Shown here: one piece after another, positions 49,177-58,811 of the stretch
How positions within the stretch are numbered: position 1 is the first letter of the stretch
Layout: each line of letters starts with the position of its first letter
NCBI GenBank assembly: GCA_947624745.1
Contig: CANQLR010000006.1
Coordinates: 21,986-85,985, forward strand
Direction: 5' to 3'
DNA: 64,000 nucleotides
From: an uncultured Clostridia bacterium
Lineage (GTDB): Bacteria > Bacillota > Clostridia > Oscillospirales > Ruminococcaceae
The notes under the pieces: model-generated
Database searches by the model: none
Seen by the model: the letters and a program-made list of their open reading frames with translations, nothing else
What the model was told of the DNA's origin: nothing
Translations under genes and position numbers: made by a program

Positions 49177-49472
49177 TGGTCAAGACAGCTCACGATATAA
49201 TCGTAAAGCCCGTCATCACCGAGGCCTCCATGGACGCGCTTCGGCACGGAAAATACACCTTCAGGGTCATGAAAAACGCCTCTAAGCACGAGATCAAGGA
49301 CGCCGTCGAGAAGATCTTCGGCGTGAAGGTAGCTAAGGTGAACACCATCGCCATGAAGGGCAAGCTCCGCAGAATGGGCAGATACGAGGGCAGGACCCCC
49401 TCGTGGAAAAAGGCAATAGTAACTCTTGCCGAGGGCTCCAAGACCATCCCGTTCTTTGACGGAATGATCTGA
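49176..49472 (+). CDS. rplW: Ribosomal protein uL23
   Basis: 98 residues at the tunnel exit, where trigger factor and SRP dock. IIVKPVITEASMDALRHGKY and the end KKAIVTLAEGSKTIPFFDG are typical. The start overlaps the rplD stop. Its stop is followed by an unusual 160-bp spacer with heptad repeats. Confidence 0.96.
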   Translation: MVKTAHDIIVKPVITEASMDALRHGKYTFRVMKNASKHEIKDAVEKIFGVKVAKVNTIAMKGKLRRMGRYEGRTPSWKKAIVTLAEGSKTIPFFDGMI

Positions 49473-49632
49473 TTAGAAGATAGAGGATAGAGGATAGAGA
49501 GTTAGAACGCTCTGAGAAGGCTTTTGATAAGGCATGAAAAACGGTTCTGATTTCTGACTATCTAACATTCTGACCTCTAATTGCGTATGGGAGTAGGCTC
49601 CCGATAAACCTATGATCAAGGAGAGATAACCT
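49473..49632. repeat. Heptad-repeat hairpin inside the S10 operon
   Basis: The left arm (49474-49511) repeats AGAAGAT/AGAGGAT-type units. The right arm (about 49543-49582) carries the approximate complement (TTCTGATTTCTGACTATCTA...). The two can pair over about 35 bases with mismatches around a loop of about 30 bases. Other gaps in the operon are mostly under 30 bp. The rplB ribosome-binding site (AAGGAGAG) follows the right arm. Confidence 0.7.
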
Positions 49633-50466
49633 ATGGCTATAAAAAGCTACAAGCCGACCACGAACGGACGCCGCGGCATGACAGTCACCGATTACAGCGT
49701 TCTTTCCAAGGTCGAGCCCGAAAAGAGCCTTTTGAGGCCCCTTAAGAAGACTTCGGGCAGAAACAGCTACGGCAGGATCACCGTTCGCCATCACGGCGGC
49801 GGCGAGAGAAGAAAATACCGCGTCATAGACTTCAAGAGAAACAAGTTAGACATGAACGCCACCGTTCTGACTCTTGAGTATGACCCCAACCGCTCGGCGC
49901 ATATCGCCCTCGTACAGTACGAGGACGGCGAGAAGAGATATATCATCGCTCCCAACGGCCTTAAGGTCGGCGACACCGTTTCGGCGGGCGCGGGCGCTGA
50001 TATCAAGCCCGGCAACGCGCTTCCTCTTATCAATATCCCCGTCGGTACCTTCATCCACAACATCGAGCTCTATCCCGGCAAGGGCGCTCAGCTCGTACGC
50101 TCGGCCGGCAACATGGCCCAGCTGATGGGCCGCGAAGAGGACAAGGTCCTTGTAAGACTTCCCTCCGGCGAGATGAGATACGTCCCCGCCGAGTGCATGG
50201 CGACTGTCGGACAGGTCGGAAACATCGACCACGAGAACGTCCACCTCGGCAAGGCGGGAAGAAAGCGCCACATGGGCGTAAGACCTACCGTAAGAGGCTC
50301 GGTCATGAACCCCTGCGACCACCCGCACGGCGGCGGCGAAGGCAAATCCCCGGTCGGACATCCGTCCCCGGTAACGCCTTGGGGCAAGCCCGCTCTCGGC
50401 TATAAGACCAGAGCGAAGAAGAACCGCTCCGATAAGTATATCGTAAAGCGCCGCAACGCGAAGTAA
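49633..50466 (+). CDS. rplB: Ribosomal protein uL2
   Basis: 277 residues. Close to the peptidyl transferase centre and needed for subunit joining. [20 protein letters not shown] at the start and [20 protein letters not shown] near the C-terminus, with the conserved histidine, are intact. Confidence 0.97.
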   Translation: MAIKSYKPTTNGRRGMTVTDYSVLSKVEPEKSLLRPLKKTSGRNSYGRITVRHHGGGERRKYRVIDFKRNKLDMNATVLTLEYDPNRSAHIALVQYEDGEKRYIIAPNGLKVGDTVSAGAGADIKPGNALPLINIPVGTFIHNIELYPGKGAQLVRSAGNMAQLMGREEDKVLVRLPSGEMRYVPAECMATVGQVGNIDHENVHLGKAGRKRHMGVRPTVRGSVMNPCDHPHGGGEGKSPVGHPSPVTPWGKPALGYKTRAKKNRSDKYIVKRRNAK

Positions 50467-50486
50467 TGAAGGGAGGCAGATGAATT

Positions 50487-50768
50487 ATGGGTAGAAGTGT
50501 TAAAAAAGGACCTTACGTTCAGGAATCCCTGTATAAGAAGGTCGTCGCTATGAACGAATCGGGCGAGAAGAAAGCCATCAAGACATGGAGCCGCGCCTCC
50601 GTCATCTTCCCCGACTTCGTCGGTCATACATTTGCCGTCCACGACGGGCGCAAGCATATCCCCGTTTACATCACCGAGGATATGGTCGGCCACCGCTTGG
50701 GAGAGTTTGCTCCGACAAGGACCTTCAAGGGCCATGCCGGTTCCAAGACCTCCAACAACGGCAAGTGA
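50487..50768 (+). CDS. rpsS: Ribosomal protein uS19
   Basis: 93 residues; forms a head complex with S13. [18 protein letters not shown] at the start and [18 protein letters not shown] near the end are conserved. GGGAGGCAG precedes the ATG. Confidence 0.97.
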   Translation: MGRSVKKGPYVQESLYKKVVAMNESGEKKAIKTWSRASVIFPDFVGHTFAVHDGRKHIPVYITEDMVGHRLGEFAPTRTFKGHAGSKTSNNGK

Positions 50769-50790
50769 GCGGCGAAAGGAGGAAACGTAA

Positions 50791-51126
50791 ATGCAAGCAA
50801 AAGCTATACTCCGCGGCGCCAGGATCGCTCCCCGCAAGGTCTCTATAGTTTTGGACCTCATAAGAGGCAAGGACTACGAGACCGCAAAAGCGATCTTAAA
50901 GCACACTCCGAAATCGGCGTGCGAATATCTTGTAAAGCTTCTTGATTCGGCCGCTGCGAACGCCGAGCACAACTTCAACATGGATAAGACCAACCTCTAT
51001 GTTTCCGAGTGCTTCGTTTGCCCCGGACCCACCATCAAGAGATATCAGGCAAGGGCCAAGGGCAGCGGCGCCCGCATCCTTAAGAGGACCTCGCATGTGA
51101 CGCTCGTCCTCGCCGAGAAAGAATAA
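50791..51126 (+). CDS. rplV: Ribosomal protein uL22
   Basis: 111 residues. Its beta hairpin lines the exit tunnel. AILRGARIAPRKVSIVLDLI opens the protein and KRYQARAKGSGARILKRTSH contains the hairpin. AAAGGAGG precedes the ATG. Confidence 0.97.
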   Translation: MQAKAILRGARIAPRKVSIVLDLIRGKDYETAKAILKHTPKSACEYLVKLLDSAAANAEHNFNMDKTNLYVSECFVCPGPTIKRYQARAKGSGARILKRTSHVTLVLAEKE

Positions 51127-51145
51127 TTGCTGAAGGAGGTAAACT

Positions 51146-51931
51146 ATGGGACAAAAAGTCAATCCGCACGGTCTTCGTGTGGGCATTATCAAAGATTGGG
51201 ATTCCCGCTGGTTTGCAGATAAGTCGACCTTCGGCGATACCCTTGTCGAGGACTACAATATCCGCAACTATATCAAGAAAAATCTTTACTCCGCCGGCGT
51301 TCCCCGTATCGAGATCGAAAGATTCGCCGACAGGGTCAAGATCAATATCCACTGCGCCAAGCCCGGCCACGTTATCGGCCGCGGCGGCGAGGCCATCGAA
51401 AAGCTCAAGACCGATATCGAGAAGATGATCGGCAAGACCGTTTCGATCAATATCTTCGAGGTCAAATCTCCCGACCTTAACGCACAGCTCGTCGCCGAGA
51501 AGATCGCTTCCGACCTTGAGGCGAGGATCGCTTTCAGACGCGCTATGAAGGGCGCTATCGGAAGAGCCATGAAGCTCGGCGCAAAGGGCATCAAGACCAA
51601 GGCTTCCGGCCGTTTGGGCGGCGCCGAGATCGCAAGAAGCGAGACCTACCACGAGGGCACCATCCCGCTTCAGACCATCAGAGCCGACATCGACTACGGC
51701 ACCGCTGAGGCCGCCACCACCTACGGCAGGATCGGCGTAAAGGTCTGGATCTATAAGGGCGAGGTGCTCAAGGGCGAGGCCGCCGCAAGGGAAGACAGAC
51801 CCGAGCGCAAGCCGAGAAGAAACCGCGACGACAGAAACGGTTCGGACAGACCGCGCCGTCCGCGCAGCGACAACCGCCCGCCGAGAGCTCCGAGGCAGGC
51901 CGAGGACAGAAAAGAAGGAGGTACTAAGTAA
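51146..51931 (+). CDS. rpsC: Ribosomal protein uS3 with basic C-terminal extension
   Basis: The first about 215 residues are standard S3, with the KH domain ([20 protein letters not shown]) and the C-terminal [19 protein letters not shown]. About 45 further residues follow, rich in Arg, Asp, Pro and Asn ([20 protein letters not shown]), giving 261 residues against roughly 220 usual. The tail is probably disordered and RNA-contacting. Its last base is shared with the rplP start. Confidence 0.96.
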   Translation: MGQKVNPHGLRVGIIKDWDSRWFADKSTFGDTLVEDYNIRNYIKKNLYSAGVPRIEIERFADRVKINIHCAKPGHVIGRGGEAIEKLKTDIEKMIGKTVSINIFEVKSPDLNAQLVAEKIASDLEARIAFRRAMKGAIGRAMKLGAKGIKTKASGRLGGAEIARSETYHEGTIPLQTIRADIDYGTAEAATTYGRIGVKVWIYKGEVLKGEAAAREDRPERKPRRNRDDRNGSDRPRRPRSDNRPPRAPRQAEDRKEGGTK

Positions 51932-52356
51932 TGTTACTTCCAAAGAGAGTTAAACACCGCAAACAGCACCGCGGAAGAATGAAGGGCACCGCCACCAGAG
52001 GCAACTTCGTCGCTTACGGCGAGTACGGACTTCAGGCGCTCGAGCCCTCGTGGATCACTTCCGCACAGATAGAAGCTGCACGTATCGCCATGACGCGTTA
52101 CATCAAGCGCGGCGGACAGGTTTGGATCAAGATCTTCCCCGACAAGCCCGTGACGACCAAGGCGCTCGGCACCCGTATGGGTTCCGGTAAAGGTACTCCC
52201 GAGTTCTGGGTGGCCGTCGTAAAGCCCGGCAAGGTCATGTTCGAGATCGCCGGCGTAAGCGAGGATGTCGCGAGAGAGGCTATGCGTTTGGCGGCGCACA
52301 AGCTGCCCATCAAGTGCAAGTTCGTTAAGAAAAACGCGGAAACGGAGGCCGAGTGA
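51931..52356 (+). CDS. rplP: Ribosomal protein uL16
   Basis: 141 residues; positions tRNA in the A and P sites. [20 protein letters not shown], then GRMG-like [20 protein letters not shown], are diagnostic. Starts within the rpsC stop and ends just before rpmC. Confidence 0.97.
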   Translation: MLLPKRVKHRKQHRGRMKGTATRGNFVAYGEYGLQALEPSWITSAQIEAARIAMTRYIKRGGQVWIKIFPDKPVTTKALGTRMGSGKGTPEFWVAVVKPGKVMFEIAGVSEDVAREAMRLAAHKLPIKCKFVKKNAETEAE

Positions 52357-52358
52357 GT

Positions 52359-52550
52359 ATGAAAACAAGCGAGATCAAGGAAATGACACTCAACGAGATG
52401 CAGAAAAAGCTCGCCGATCTTCGGGAGGAGCTTTTCAACCTTCGTTTCCAGCACAGCGTCAACCAGCTCGACAACCCTATGAGGATCAAGGCCGTCAAGA
52501 AGGATATCGCCAGAGTGATGACCTTTATCTCTAAGCGCGAGTCAGAATGA
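52359..52550 (+). CDS. rpmC: Ribosomal protein uL29
   Basis: 63 residues forming two antiparallel helices near the tunnel exit: [20 protein letters not shown] and [16 protein letters not shown]. The ATG at 52359 is preferred to a GTG at 52353 because it matches family starts; GGAGG at 52343 serves either. The gene lies 2 bp after rplP. Confidence 0.93.
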   Translation: MKTSEIKEMTLNEMQKKLADLREELFNLRFQHSVNQLDNPMRIKAVKKDIARVMTFISKRESE

Positions 52551-52567
52551 CGGGAGGAGGAACAAGG

Positions 52568-52825
52568 ATGAGCGAGAGAAATCTTAGAAAGACAAGGGTC
52601 GGCACAGTCGTATCCGACAAGATGGACAAGACCGTAGTAGTCGCCATTGCCGACAACGTCATGCACCCGCTGTATAAGAAGATCATCAAGAGAACCGTCA
52701 GGCTCAAGGCTCACGACGAGGAAAATCAGGCTCATGTCGGCGACAAGGTCGAGATCATGGAGACAAGACCTCTTTCCAAGGACAAGAGATGGAGACTTGT
52801 AAAAGTTCTCGAACAGTCCAAGTAA
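52568..52825 (+). CDS. rpsQ: Ribosomal protein uS17
   Basis: 85 residues of OB fold: [20 protein letters not shown] and the end [19 protein letters not shown]. The ATG at 52568 follows GGGAGGAGGAACAAGG; an earlier in-frame start at 52547 would place this site inside the gene. Confidence 0.95.
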   Translation: MSERNLRKTRVGTVVSDKMDKTVVVAIADNVMHPLYKKIIKRTVRLKAHDEENQAHVGDKVEIMETRPLSKDKRWRLVKVLEQSK

Positions 52826-52864
52826 AGCCTTATTATCTGAAATTTTGAAAGGAGGAACCCTACT

Positions 52865-53233
52865 GTGATACAAATGCAGACCAGACTTAAGGTCGCCGAC
52901 AACACAGGCGCAAAAGAGCTCATGTGCATTCGAGTTCTGGGCGGCACCCGCCGCAAATACGCCAACATAGGCGACGTCGTCGTCGCTTCCGTCAAGAAGG
53001 CGGCCCCGGGCGGCATGGTCAAAAAAGGCGATGTTGTTAAAGCAGTGATCGTTCGTTCAGCTAAAGGCGTGCGCCGCGACGACGGGACTTATATCCGTTT
53101 CGACGAGAACGCAGCCGTTATAATCAAGGAAGACAAAACACCGAGAGGCACCCGTATCTTTGGCCTTGTCGCCAGAGAGCTCAGAGACCACGATTTCGTA
53201 AAGATCCTGTCTCTGGCGCCCGAGGTACTGTAA
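52865..53233 (+). CDS. rplN: Ribosomal protein uL14
   Basis: 122 residues; forms bridges to the 30S subunit. Starts at GTG after [33 protein letters not shown] and the end [20 protein letters not shown] are typical. Confidence 0.96.
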   Translation: MIQMQTRLKVADNTGAKELMCIRVLGGTRRKYANIGDVVVASVKKAAPGGMVKKGDVVKAVIVRSAKGVRRDDGTYIRFDENAAVIIKEDKTPRGTRIFGLVARELRDHDFVKILSLAPEVL

Positions 53234-53248
53234 GGAGGAACCGTGAAT

Positions 53249-53569
53249 ATGAATAAAGTGCATGTTAAAGCGGGAGACTCCGTCGTAATTTTAAGCGGCA
53301 AGGACAAGGGCAAGAAGGGCAAGGTCCTTCAGGTCTCGCCCAAGGAGGGCAAGGTCATCGTCGAAGGCGCCAACTTTGTCACGAAGTCCGTCAAGCCCCG
53401 CCGTCAGGGCGAGCAGGGCGGCATCGTAAAGGCCGAGGCCGCGATGTATTCCTCTAAGGTCGCTCTTTGGTGCTCCAAGTGCTCAAGAGGCGTACGCTAC
53501 GGCGTCAAGACCGACGAGGACGGCAAAAAGGTAAGAGTTTGCAAGCGCTGCGGCGCCGAGCTTAAGTAA
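53249..53569 (+). CDS. rplX: Ribosomal protein uL24
   Basis: 106 residues with a KOW motif ([20 protein letters not shown]). The C-terminal part contains [12 protein letters not shown] and CKRCGAEL, four cysteines that probably bind zinc, as in some Firmicutes. The ATG at 53249 fits AAGGAGGAA better than the GTG at 53243. Confidence 0.94.
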   Translation: MNKVHVKAGDSVVILSGKDKGKKGKVLQVSPKEGKVIVEGANFVTKSVKPRRQGEQGGIVKAEAAMYSSKVALWCSKCSRGVRYGVKTDEDGKKVRVCKRCGAELK

Positions 53570-53580
53570 GGAGGATTAGA

Positions 53581-54120
53581 ATGGCAAGACTTAAAGATCA
53601 ATATGTCAACGAGATCGCTCCCGCTTTAATGAAGAAGTTCGGCTATAAAAACGTAATGGAGATACCCAAGCTTTCCAAGGTCGTCATCAACGTCGGCTGC
53701 GGCGAGGCCAAGGAAAACTCCAAGGTCGTAGACGCCGTTATAAGCGACATCTCCGCCATCACCGGCCAGAAGCCGATGGTGTGCAAGGCGAAGAAGTCGG
53801 TCGCTAACTTCAAGCTCCGCGAGGGTATGCCCATCGGCGTAAAGGTGACCTTAAGATCCGACAAGATGTATGAATTCATCGACAGGCTCTTCAACGTCGC
53901 TTTCCCGCGAGTAAGAGACTTCAAGGGTATCAACCCCGACTCGTTCGACGGCAGAGGAAACTACTCCACCGGTATCAAGGAGCAGCTCATATTCCCCGAG
54001 ATCGAGTTCGACAAGGTAGACAAGGTCCGCGGCATGGATATCAACTTCATAACCACCGCCAAGACCGACGAAGAAGCTAAGGAGCTGCTTTCGATGCTGG
54101 GCGCTCCGTTCGCAAAGTGA
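53581..54120 (+). CDS. rplE: Ribosomal protein uL5
   Basis: 179 residues; contacts 5S rRNA and the P-site t[43 protein letters not shown] and the end [20 protein letters not shown] are conserved. AAGGAGGAT precedes the ATG. Confidence 0.97.
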   Translation: MARLKDQYVNEIAPALMKKFGYKNVMEIPKLSKVVINVGCGEAKENSKVVDAVISDISAITGQKPMVCKAKKSVANFKLREGMPIGVKVTLRSDKMYEFIDRLFNVAFPRVRDFKGINPDSFDGRGNYSTGIKEQLIFPEIEFDKVDKVRGMDINFITTAKTDEEAKELLSMLGAPFAK

Positions 54121-54135
54121 TGAGGAGGAAAAGTA

Positions 54136-54321
54136 ATGGCTAAAAAATCAATGATTTTAAAGCAGCAGGCTAAGCCTAAGTTCTCGTCCCGCGCTTACAA
54201 CAGATGCAAGATCTGCGGACGGCCCCACGGTTATCTTCGCAAATTCGGCATTTGCCGTATCTGCTTCAGAAAGCTTGCTCATGACGGTCAGATCCCCGGC
54301 GTTAAAAAGGCGAGCTGGTAA
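54136..54321 (+). CDS. rpsZ: Ribosomal protein uS14, zinc-binding type
   Basis: 61 residues with two Cys pairs (CKICGRPH and CRICF), so it is the short zinc-ribbon form rather than the longer zinc-independent paralogue. Ends with the conserved [22 protein letters not shown] precedes the ATG. Confidence 0.96.
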   Translation: MAKKSMILKQQAKPKFSSRAYNRCKICGRPHGYLRKFGICRICFRKLAHDGQIPGVKKASW

Positions 54322-54345
54322 AATTAGCAAAGGAGGCAAAACAGA

Positions 54346-54744
54346 ATGCAGATCACAGATACAATAGCAGACCTTCTGACGAGGATCCGTAACGCGAGCT
54401 CGGCGAAGCACGCTGCTGTAGACGTCCCTGCGTCCAACGTCAAAAAGGCGATAACCGAGATTTTGCTCTCTGAAGGCTATATCAGAGGCTATCAGGTCGT
54501 CGACGACGGCAAACAGGGTATAATTCGCATCACATTAAAATACGATGAAAACAAGACAAGCGTCATTTCGGGCATAAGAAGAGTATCCAAGCCTGGTCTT
54601 AGGATCTACTCGAGCTGTGAGGATATGCCCAAGGTGATGAAGGGCCTCGGCGTCGCGATAGTCTCGACCTCTAAGGGTATAGTTACCGATAAGCAGGCGA
54701 GAGAGCTCGGCGTCGGCGGCGAGATCTTGGCGTTCGTGTGGTAA
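54346..54744 (+). CDS. rpsH: Ribosomal protein uS8
   Basis: 132 residues; binds helix 21 of 16S rRNA and often autoregulates the spc operon. [20 protein letters not shown] at the start and [20 protein letters not shown] at the end are typical. AAAGGAGGC precedes the ATG. Confidence 0.97.
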   Translation: MQITDTIADLLTRIRNASSAKHAAVDVPASNVKKAITEILLSEGYIRGYQVVDDGKQGIIRITLKYDENKTSVISGIRRVSKPGLRIYSSCEDMPKVMKGLGVAIVSTSKGIVTDKQARELGVGGEILAFVW

Positions 54745-54754
54745 GGAGGAAGTT

Positions 54755-55306
54755 ATGTCAAGAATAGGATTAAAGCCCATAACTGTCCCCGCGGGCGTCG
54801 AGATAAACGTTTCCGACGGCAACGTCATTACCGTTAAAGGCCCCAAGGGCAGCTTAACAAAGTCCTTCAGCCCGGTCCTTTCGATCGCGGTTGAAAACAA
54901 CGAGATAAAGGTCTCGAGACCCGACGACGAGCAGCTTTCCAAGTCGCTCCACGGCCTCACGAGGACCCTTGTCCACAACATGATCGAGGGCGTTGTGAAC
55001 GGATATGAGAAGCTCCTCGTGATCGAGGGCACAGGCTACCGCGCCGCAAAGCAGGGCAAGGACGTCATTTTGAACCTCGGCTATTCTCACCAGGTAGTGG
55101 TATCCGAGACCGATACCATCAAGTTAGACGTTCCCCAGCCCAACCAGATCCTCGTTAAGGGTATCGACAAGCAGGAGGTCGGTCAGTTCGCCTGCGAGAT
55201 CCGCGCAAAGCGTCCCCCCGAGCCTTATAAGGGCAAGGGCATCCGCTATGACGGCGAGGTCATCGTCCGCAAGGCCGGTAAGGCCGGCAAGGGCGCCAAG
55301 AAGTAA
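54755..55306 (+). CDS. rplF: Ribosomal protein uL6
   Basis: 183 residues; two similar domains near the factor-binding site. RIGLKPITVPAGVEINVSDG at the start and RAKRPPEPYKGKGIRYDGE near the end are diagnostic. AAGGAGGAAG precedes the ATG. Confidence 0.97.
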   Translation: MSRIGLKPITVPAGVEINVSDGNVITVKGPKGSLTKSFSPVLSIAVENNEIKVSRPDDEQLSKSLHGLTRTLVHNMIEGVVNGYEKLLVIEGTGYRAAKQGKDVILNLGYSHQVVVSETDTIKLDVPQPNQILVKGIDKQEVGQFACEIRAKRPPEPYKGKGIRYDGEVIVRKAGKAGKGAKK

Positions 55307-55324
55307 TTTAAGGAGAGTAAAGCT

Positions 55325-55684
55325 ATGGTAAAAACATTTGACAGAGCCAAGGCAAGAGCTCACCGCCACTTAAGAGTTCGCTCTAAGGTGAGCGGAACCG
55401 CTTCCCGCCCCCGTCTTTCGGTCTTTCGCTCCGCTAAGCATATCTACGCTCAGGTCATCGACGATGTGACCGGCACCACCCTTTGCTCCGCTTCGAGCAT
55501 GGCAAAGGACTTCGGCGAAAACGGCGGCAACGTCGAGGGTGCCAAGAAGGTCGGCACCATGATAGCCGAGGCCTGCCGCGAAAAGGGCATCGAAGAGGTC
55601 GTCTTCGACAGAGGCGGCTATGTCTACCACGGCCGCGTCGCAGCTTTGGCGGACGGCGCCCGTGAAGCCGGACTGAAGTTCTAA
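55325..55684 (+). CDS. rplR: Ribosomal protein uL18
   Basis: 119 residues; attaches 5S rRNA to the large subunit. [20 protein letters not shown] and the end [20 protein letters not shown] are conserved. AAGGAGAG precedes the ATG. Confidence 0.97.
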   Translation: MVKTFDRAKARAHRHLRVRSKVSGTASRPRLSVFRSAKHIYAQVIDDVTGTTLCSASSMAKDFGENGGNVEGAKKVGTMIAEACREKGIEEVVFDRGGYVYHGRVAALADGAREAGLKF

Positions 55685-55701
55685 TAAAGGAGGTAATCGT
55701 T

Positions 55702-56220
55702 TTGGCTATAATAGACGCATCAAAGCTGACGCTCGATATCGAAAAGCGCGTTGCCATCAACCGCGTTTCCAAGACCGTTAAGGGCGGCCGAATCATGAAG
55801 TTCTCGGCCCTCATGGTCGTGGGCGACGGAAACGGCACCGTCGGCTTCGGGATAGGAAAGTCGAGCGAAGTCCCCGACGCCATCCGCAAGGGGATCGAAG
55901 ACGCCAAGAAAAATCTTATCAAAATACCCCTCAAGGGAACTACCATCCCTCATGAGATAGTCGGTATATACGGCGCGGGAAGAGTCCTTCTCCGTCCTGC
56001 CGCAGAGGGTACCGGAGTTATCGCGGGCGGTCCCGTGCGTGCGGTCATCGAGGCTGCGGGCATCAAGGACATCAGGACCAAGTCCCTGCGCTCGAACAAC
56101 CCCTGCAACGTCGTAAGAGCCACCTTCAACGGCCTCGCTTCCCTTCGTTCGGCCGACGAGGTCGCTGCAAAGCGCGGCAAGACCGTAAAGGAGATATTCG
56201 GTAAAGGAGGGGAGAACTGA
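55702..56220 (+). CDS. rpsE: Ribosomal protein uS5
   Basis: 172 residues; contributes to decoding accuracy. Starts at TTG after [34 protein letters not shown] and [19 protein letters not shown] are typical. The final A of its TGA stop begins the rpmD start codon. Confidence 0.96.
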   Translation: MAIIDASKLTLDIEKRVAINRVSKTVKGGRIMKFSALMVVGDGNGTVGFGIGKSSEVPDAIRKGIEDAKKNLIKIPLKGTTIPHEIVGIYGAGRVLLRPAAEGTGVIAGGPVRAVIEAAGIKDIRTKSLRSNNPCNVVRATFNGLASLRSADEVAAKRGKTVKEIFGKGGEN

Positions 56221-56396
56221 TGTCGCTCAAGATAGAGCTTGTAAAAAGCCTCAACGGCAGGCTTAAGGAGCAGATAGCTACAGCCAACTCGCTTGGCCTT
56301 CGCAAGATCGGCGACCTTACGGTTCAACCCGACAACCCGCAGACCAAGGGTAAGATCGCTAAGATTGTGCACCTGATAAAAGTTACCGAAGAATAA
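56220..56396 (+). CDS. rpmD: Ribosomal protein uL30
   Basis: 58 residues beginning SLKIELVKSLNGRLKEQIAT, then the conserved NSLGLRKIGD and a C-terminal KIAKIVHLIKVTEE. The ATG overlaps the rpsE stop (TGATG) and GGAGGGGAG lies upstream inside rpsE, so translation is coupled. Confidence 0.95.
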   Translation: MSLKIELVKSLNGRLKEQIATANSLGLRKIGDLTVQPDNPQTKGKIAKIVHLIKVTEE

Positions 56397-56412
56397 TAAG
56401 GAGGTGTAGCAC

Positions 56413-56853
56413 ATGAAACTGCATGAATTGGCGCCCGCCGAGGGTTCGACCCGCGAGGCCAAGAGGGTCGGCAGAGGCCACGGCTCGGGCTGGGGCAAGA
56501 CCGCAGCAAAGGGCCATAAGGGCCAGAACGCGCGTTCCGGCGGCGGAGTGAGACCCGGCTTTGAAGGCGGTCAGACAAGACTTGCAAGAAGGATCCCTAA
56601 AAGAGGTTTCACCAACGTTTTCGCGACCGATTACGCAAACGTCAACGTTTCGGAGCTTGAAAAATTCGTAGACGGCACCGTCGTCGACGCCGAGCTTTTA
56701 AAGGCTGCCGGGCTCATCAAAAAGGAGCTTGACGGAGTTAAGATCCTCGGCGGCGGAGAGCTCACCAAGAAGCTCACCGTTAAGGCTGCCGCTTTCTCGG
56801 CCTCCGCAAAGGAGAAGATAGAGAAAGCCGGCGGAGAGGCAGAGGTGATCTGA
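56413..56853 (+). CDS. rplO: Ribosomal protein uL15
   Basis: 146 residues. The glycine- and arginine-rich N-terminal extension ([37 protein letters not shown]) reaches into 23S rRNA. The globular part ends with [23 protein letters not shown] precedes the ATG. Confidence 0.97.
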   Translation: MKLHELAPAEGSTREAKRVGRGHGSGWGKTAAKGHKGQNARSGGGVRPGFEGGQTRLARRIPKRGFTNVFATDYANVNVSELEKFVDGTVVDAELLKAAGLIKKELDGVKILGGGELTKKLTVKAAAFSASAKEKIEKAGGEAEVI

Positions 56854-56854
56854 A

Positions 56855-58150
56855 TTGTTCGAGACGATAAAAAACGCATGGAAGGTAGCTGACATTCGCA
56901 AGAAGATCCTTTTCACCCTCTTTATCGTTATAATCTATCGTCTCGGCGGTTTCATCCCGGTCCCGTTTCTGGACCCTACCGCCGTTGCCGAAATGATTAA
57001 CGGAGGTAACAGCATTTTCAGCACCCTCAACCTGTTCTCGGGCGGAACATTCTCAAGAGCCACCCTTATGTGCCTCTCGATTTCGCCCTATATCAACGCG
57101 CAGATCATCATTCAGCTTTTGACCTTCGCCATTCCCGCCCTCGAGCGTATGGCCAAGGAGGGAGAGAGCGGCAGGGCAAAGCTTGACAAGATTACCAAGT
57201 ATACAACCCTTGCCATCGCGATATTCCAGTCGTGGGCTTACTACCTTACCCTTAAAAATTCCGGCTCGCTGACCTATACCGAGGGCTTCTCGAAGGCCAT
57301 GGCCGAAATAGTCATCATCTGTTGCTTCACCGCGGGCGCGATGCTCGTCATCTGGCTCGGCGCGCAGATAGACAAGAAGGGCATAGGAAACGGCGTTTCG
57401 ATACTCCTCTTCGCGGGTATCGTCGCGAACCTCCCGCCCCAGTTCGGCGAGACCTTCTCGACCCTTGCGAACACCGGAAGATTCTTCTATATCGCCCTCA
57501 TTCCGATAATGATCGTTCTGTTCGTTTTAATGGTAGCGTTCATCATCTTCATGGACAACGCCGAAAGAAGGATACCCGTACAGTACGCAAAGCGCGTCGT
57601 TGGCCGCAAGATCTACGGCGGCCAGGCCACCTATCTCCCGATAAAGATAGCCATGGCCGGCGTTCTGCCGATAATCTTCGCGATGTCCTTCCTCTCTATC
57701 CCGCAGACCATCCAGATGTTCACCGGCGAGCCGGAGGCGGGCACCTTCTGGTACGGCTTCATGAGAGCCTTCAGCCAGACCAGCCCCATCTACGCGACCA
57801 TCTACTTCGTACTCATCATTCTGTTCAGCTACTTCTACGTTTCGATGCAGTATAACCCCGTTGAGATCGCCAATAATCTAAGACAGAATAACGGCGGCGT
57901 CCCGGGTATCCGTCCCGGCAAGCCAACCTCGGATTACATCACGAGGATTTTGTCCAAGCTTATTCTGGTCGGCGCCCTCTTCCTCGGCATCGTCGCCCTG
58001 TTCCCGATAATCTTCGCGCAGGTCACGAACGTCCAGGCGGTCGCCCTCGGCGGTACCTCTATCCTCATCGTCGTATCGGTAGCCCTCGAGACCGTAAGAC
58101 AGCTTGAGAGCCAGCTGATGATGAGACATCACAAGGGCTTCCTTGAATAA
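56855..58150 (+). CDS. secY: Preprotein translocase channel SecY
   Basis: 431 residues with about ten membrane helices form the Sec channel. It opens FETIKNAWKVADIRKKILFT; the plug/TM2 region ISPYINAQIIIQLLTFAIPA and the SecA/ribosome-binding loops (QYAKRVVGRKIYGGQATYLP and ANNLRQNNGGVPGIRPGKPT) are intact. It starts at TTG one base after the rplO stop. Partner secG is at 36172; secE is outside the window. Confidence 0.97.
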   Translation: MFETIKNAWKVADIRKKILFTLFIVIIYRLGGFIPVPFLDPTAVAEMINGGNSIFSTLNLFSGGTFSRATLMCLSISPYINAQIIIQLLTFAIPALERMAKEGESGRAKLDKITKYTTLAIAIFQSWAYYLTLKNSGSLTYTEGFSKAMAEIVIICCFTAGAMLVIWLGAQIDKKGIGNGVSILLFAGIVANLPPQFGETFSTLANTGRFFYIALIPIMIVLFVLMVAFIIFMDNAERRIPVQYAKRVVGRKIYGGQATYLPIKIAMAGVLPIIFAMSFLSIPQTIQMFTGEPEAGTFWYGFMRAFSQTSPIYATIYFVLIILFSYFYVSMQYNPVEIANNLRQNNGGVPGIRPGKPTSDYITRILSKLILVGALFLGIVALFPIIFAQVTNVQAVALGGTSILIVVSVALETVRQLESQLMMRHHKGFLE

Positions 58151-58180
58151 TTATTCCGACAAAGGAAAGGAGCGCAGGCA

Positions 58181-58810
58181 ATGAATCTTATTTTACTCGG
58201 AGCTCCCGGCGCGGGCAAGGGCACCCAGGCGGAGGTAATTTGCGCCGCCAAGGGAATCCCCGCGATATCGACGGGCAACATTCTCCGCGAAGCCGTGAAA
58301 AACGGCACCGAAAGCGGCCTTAAGGCCAAAAAATACATGGACGCGGGCGAGCTTGTCCCCGACGAGGTCGTTATCGGTATCCTTAAGGACAGGATATCCG
58401 AGCCCGACTGCAAGGACGGCTTCATCTTGGACGGTTTTCCGAGAACGGTCCCCCAGGCGGAAGCGCTTGAGAGCATGGGCGTTCGGATCGACCGCGTAGT
58501 CGAGATATACGTCCCCGACGAGAAGATAGCAAAAAGGCTCGGCGGAAGAAGGGTCTGCGAGGCCTGCGGAAACTCCTACCATGTCGACTATAAGCCTACA
58601 AAGGTCGAGGGCGTCTGCGACGCCTGCGGCGGCAGGGTAGTCACCCGCAAGGACGACGAGCCCGCCACCGTCCTTGAAAGGCTCAGGGTATATCACGAAA
58701 AGACCGCCCCGTTAAAGGACTTCTACGAGGCAAGAGGCAAGCTCAAGACCGTAGTCGGACAGGAGGCAGTCGAGGACACCACGAGGCTTATGCTCGCGGC
58801 GCTTGAATAA
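58181..58810 (+). CDS. adk: Adenylate kinase
   Basis: 209 residues; interconverts ATP plus AMP and 2 ADP. P-loop GAPGAGKGTQ (7-16), AMP-site ISTGNILREAV and DGFPRTVPQAEAL. The lid contains CEACGNSYH and CDACGGR, a zinc site typical of Gram-positive enzymes. AAAGGAGCG precedes the ATG. Between secY and map, as in many Firmicutes. Confidence 0.97.
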   Translation: MNLILLGAPGAGKGTQAEVICAAKGIPAISTGNILREAVKNGTESGLKAKKYMDAGELVPDEVVIGILKDRISEPDCKDGFILDGFPRTVPQAEALESMGVRIDRVVEIYVPDEKIAKRLGGRRVCEACGNSYHVDYKPTKVEGVCDACGGRVVTRKDDEPATVLERLRVYHEKTAPLKDFYEARGKLKTVVGQEAVEDTTRLMLAALE

Positions 58811-58811
58811 C

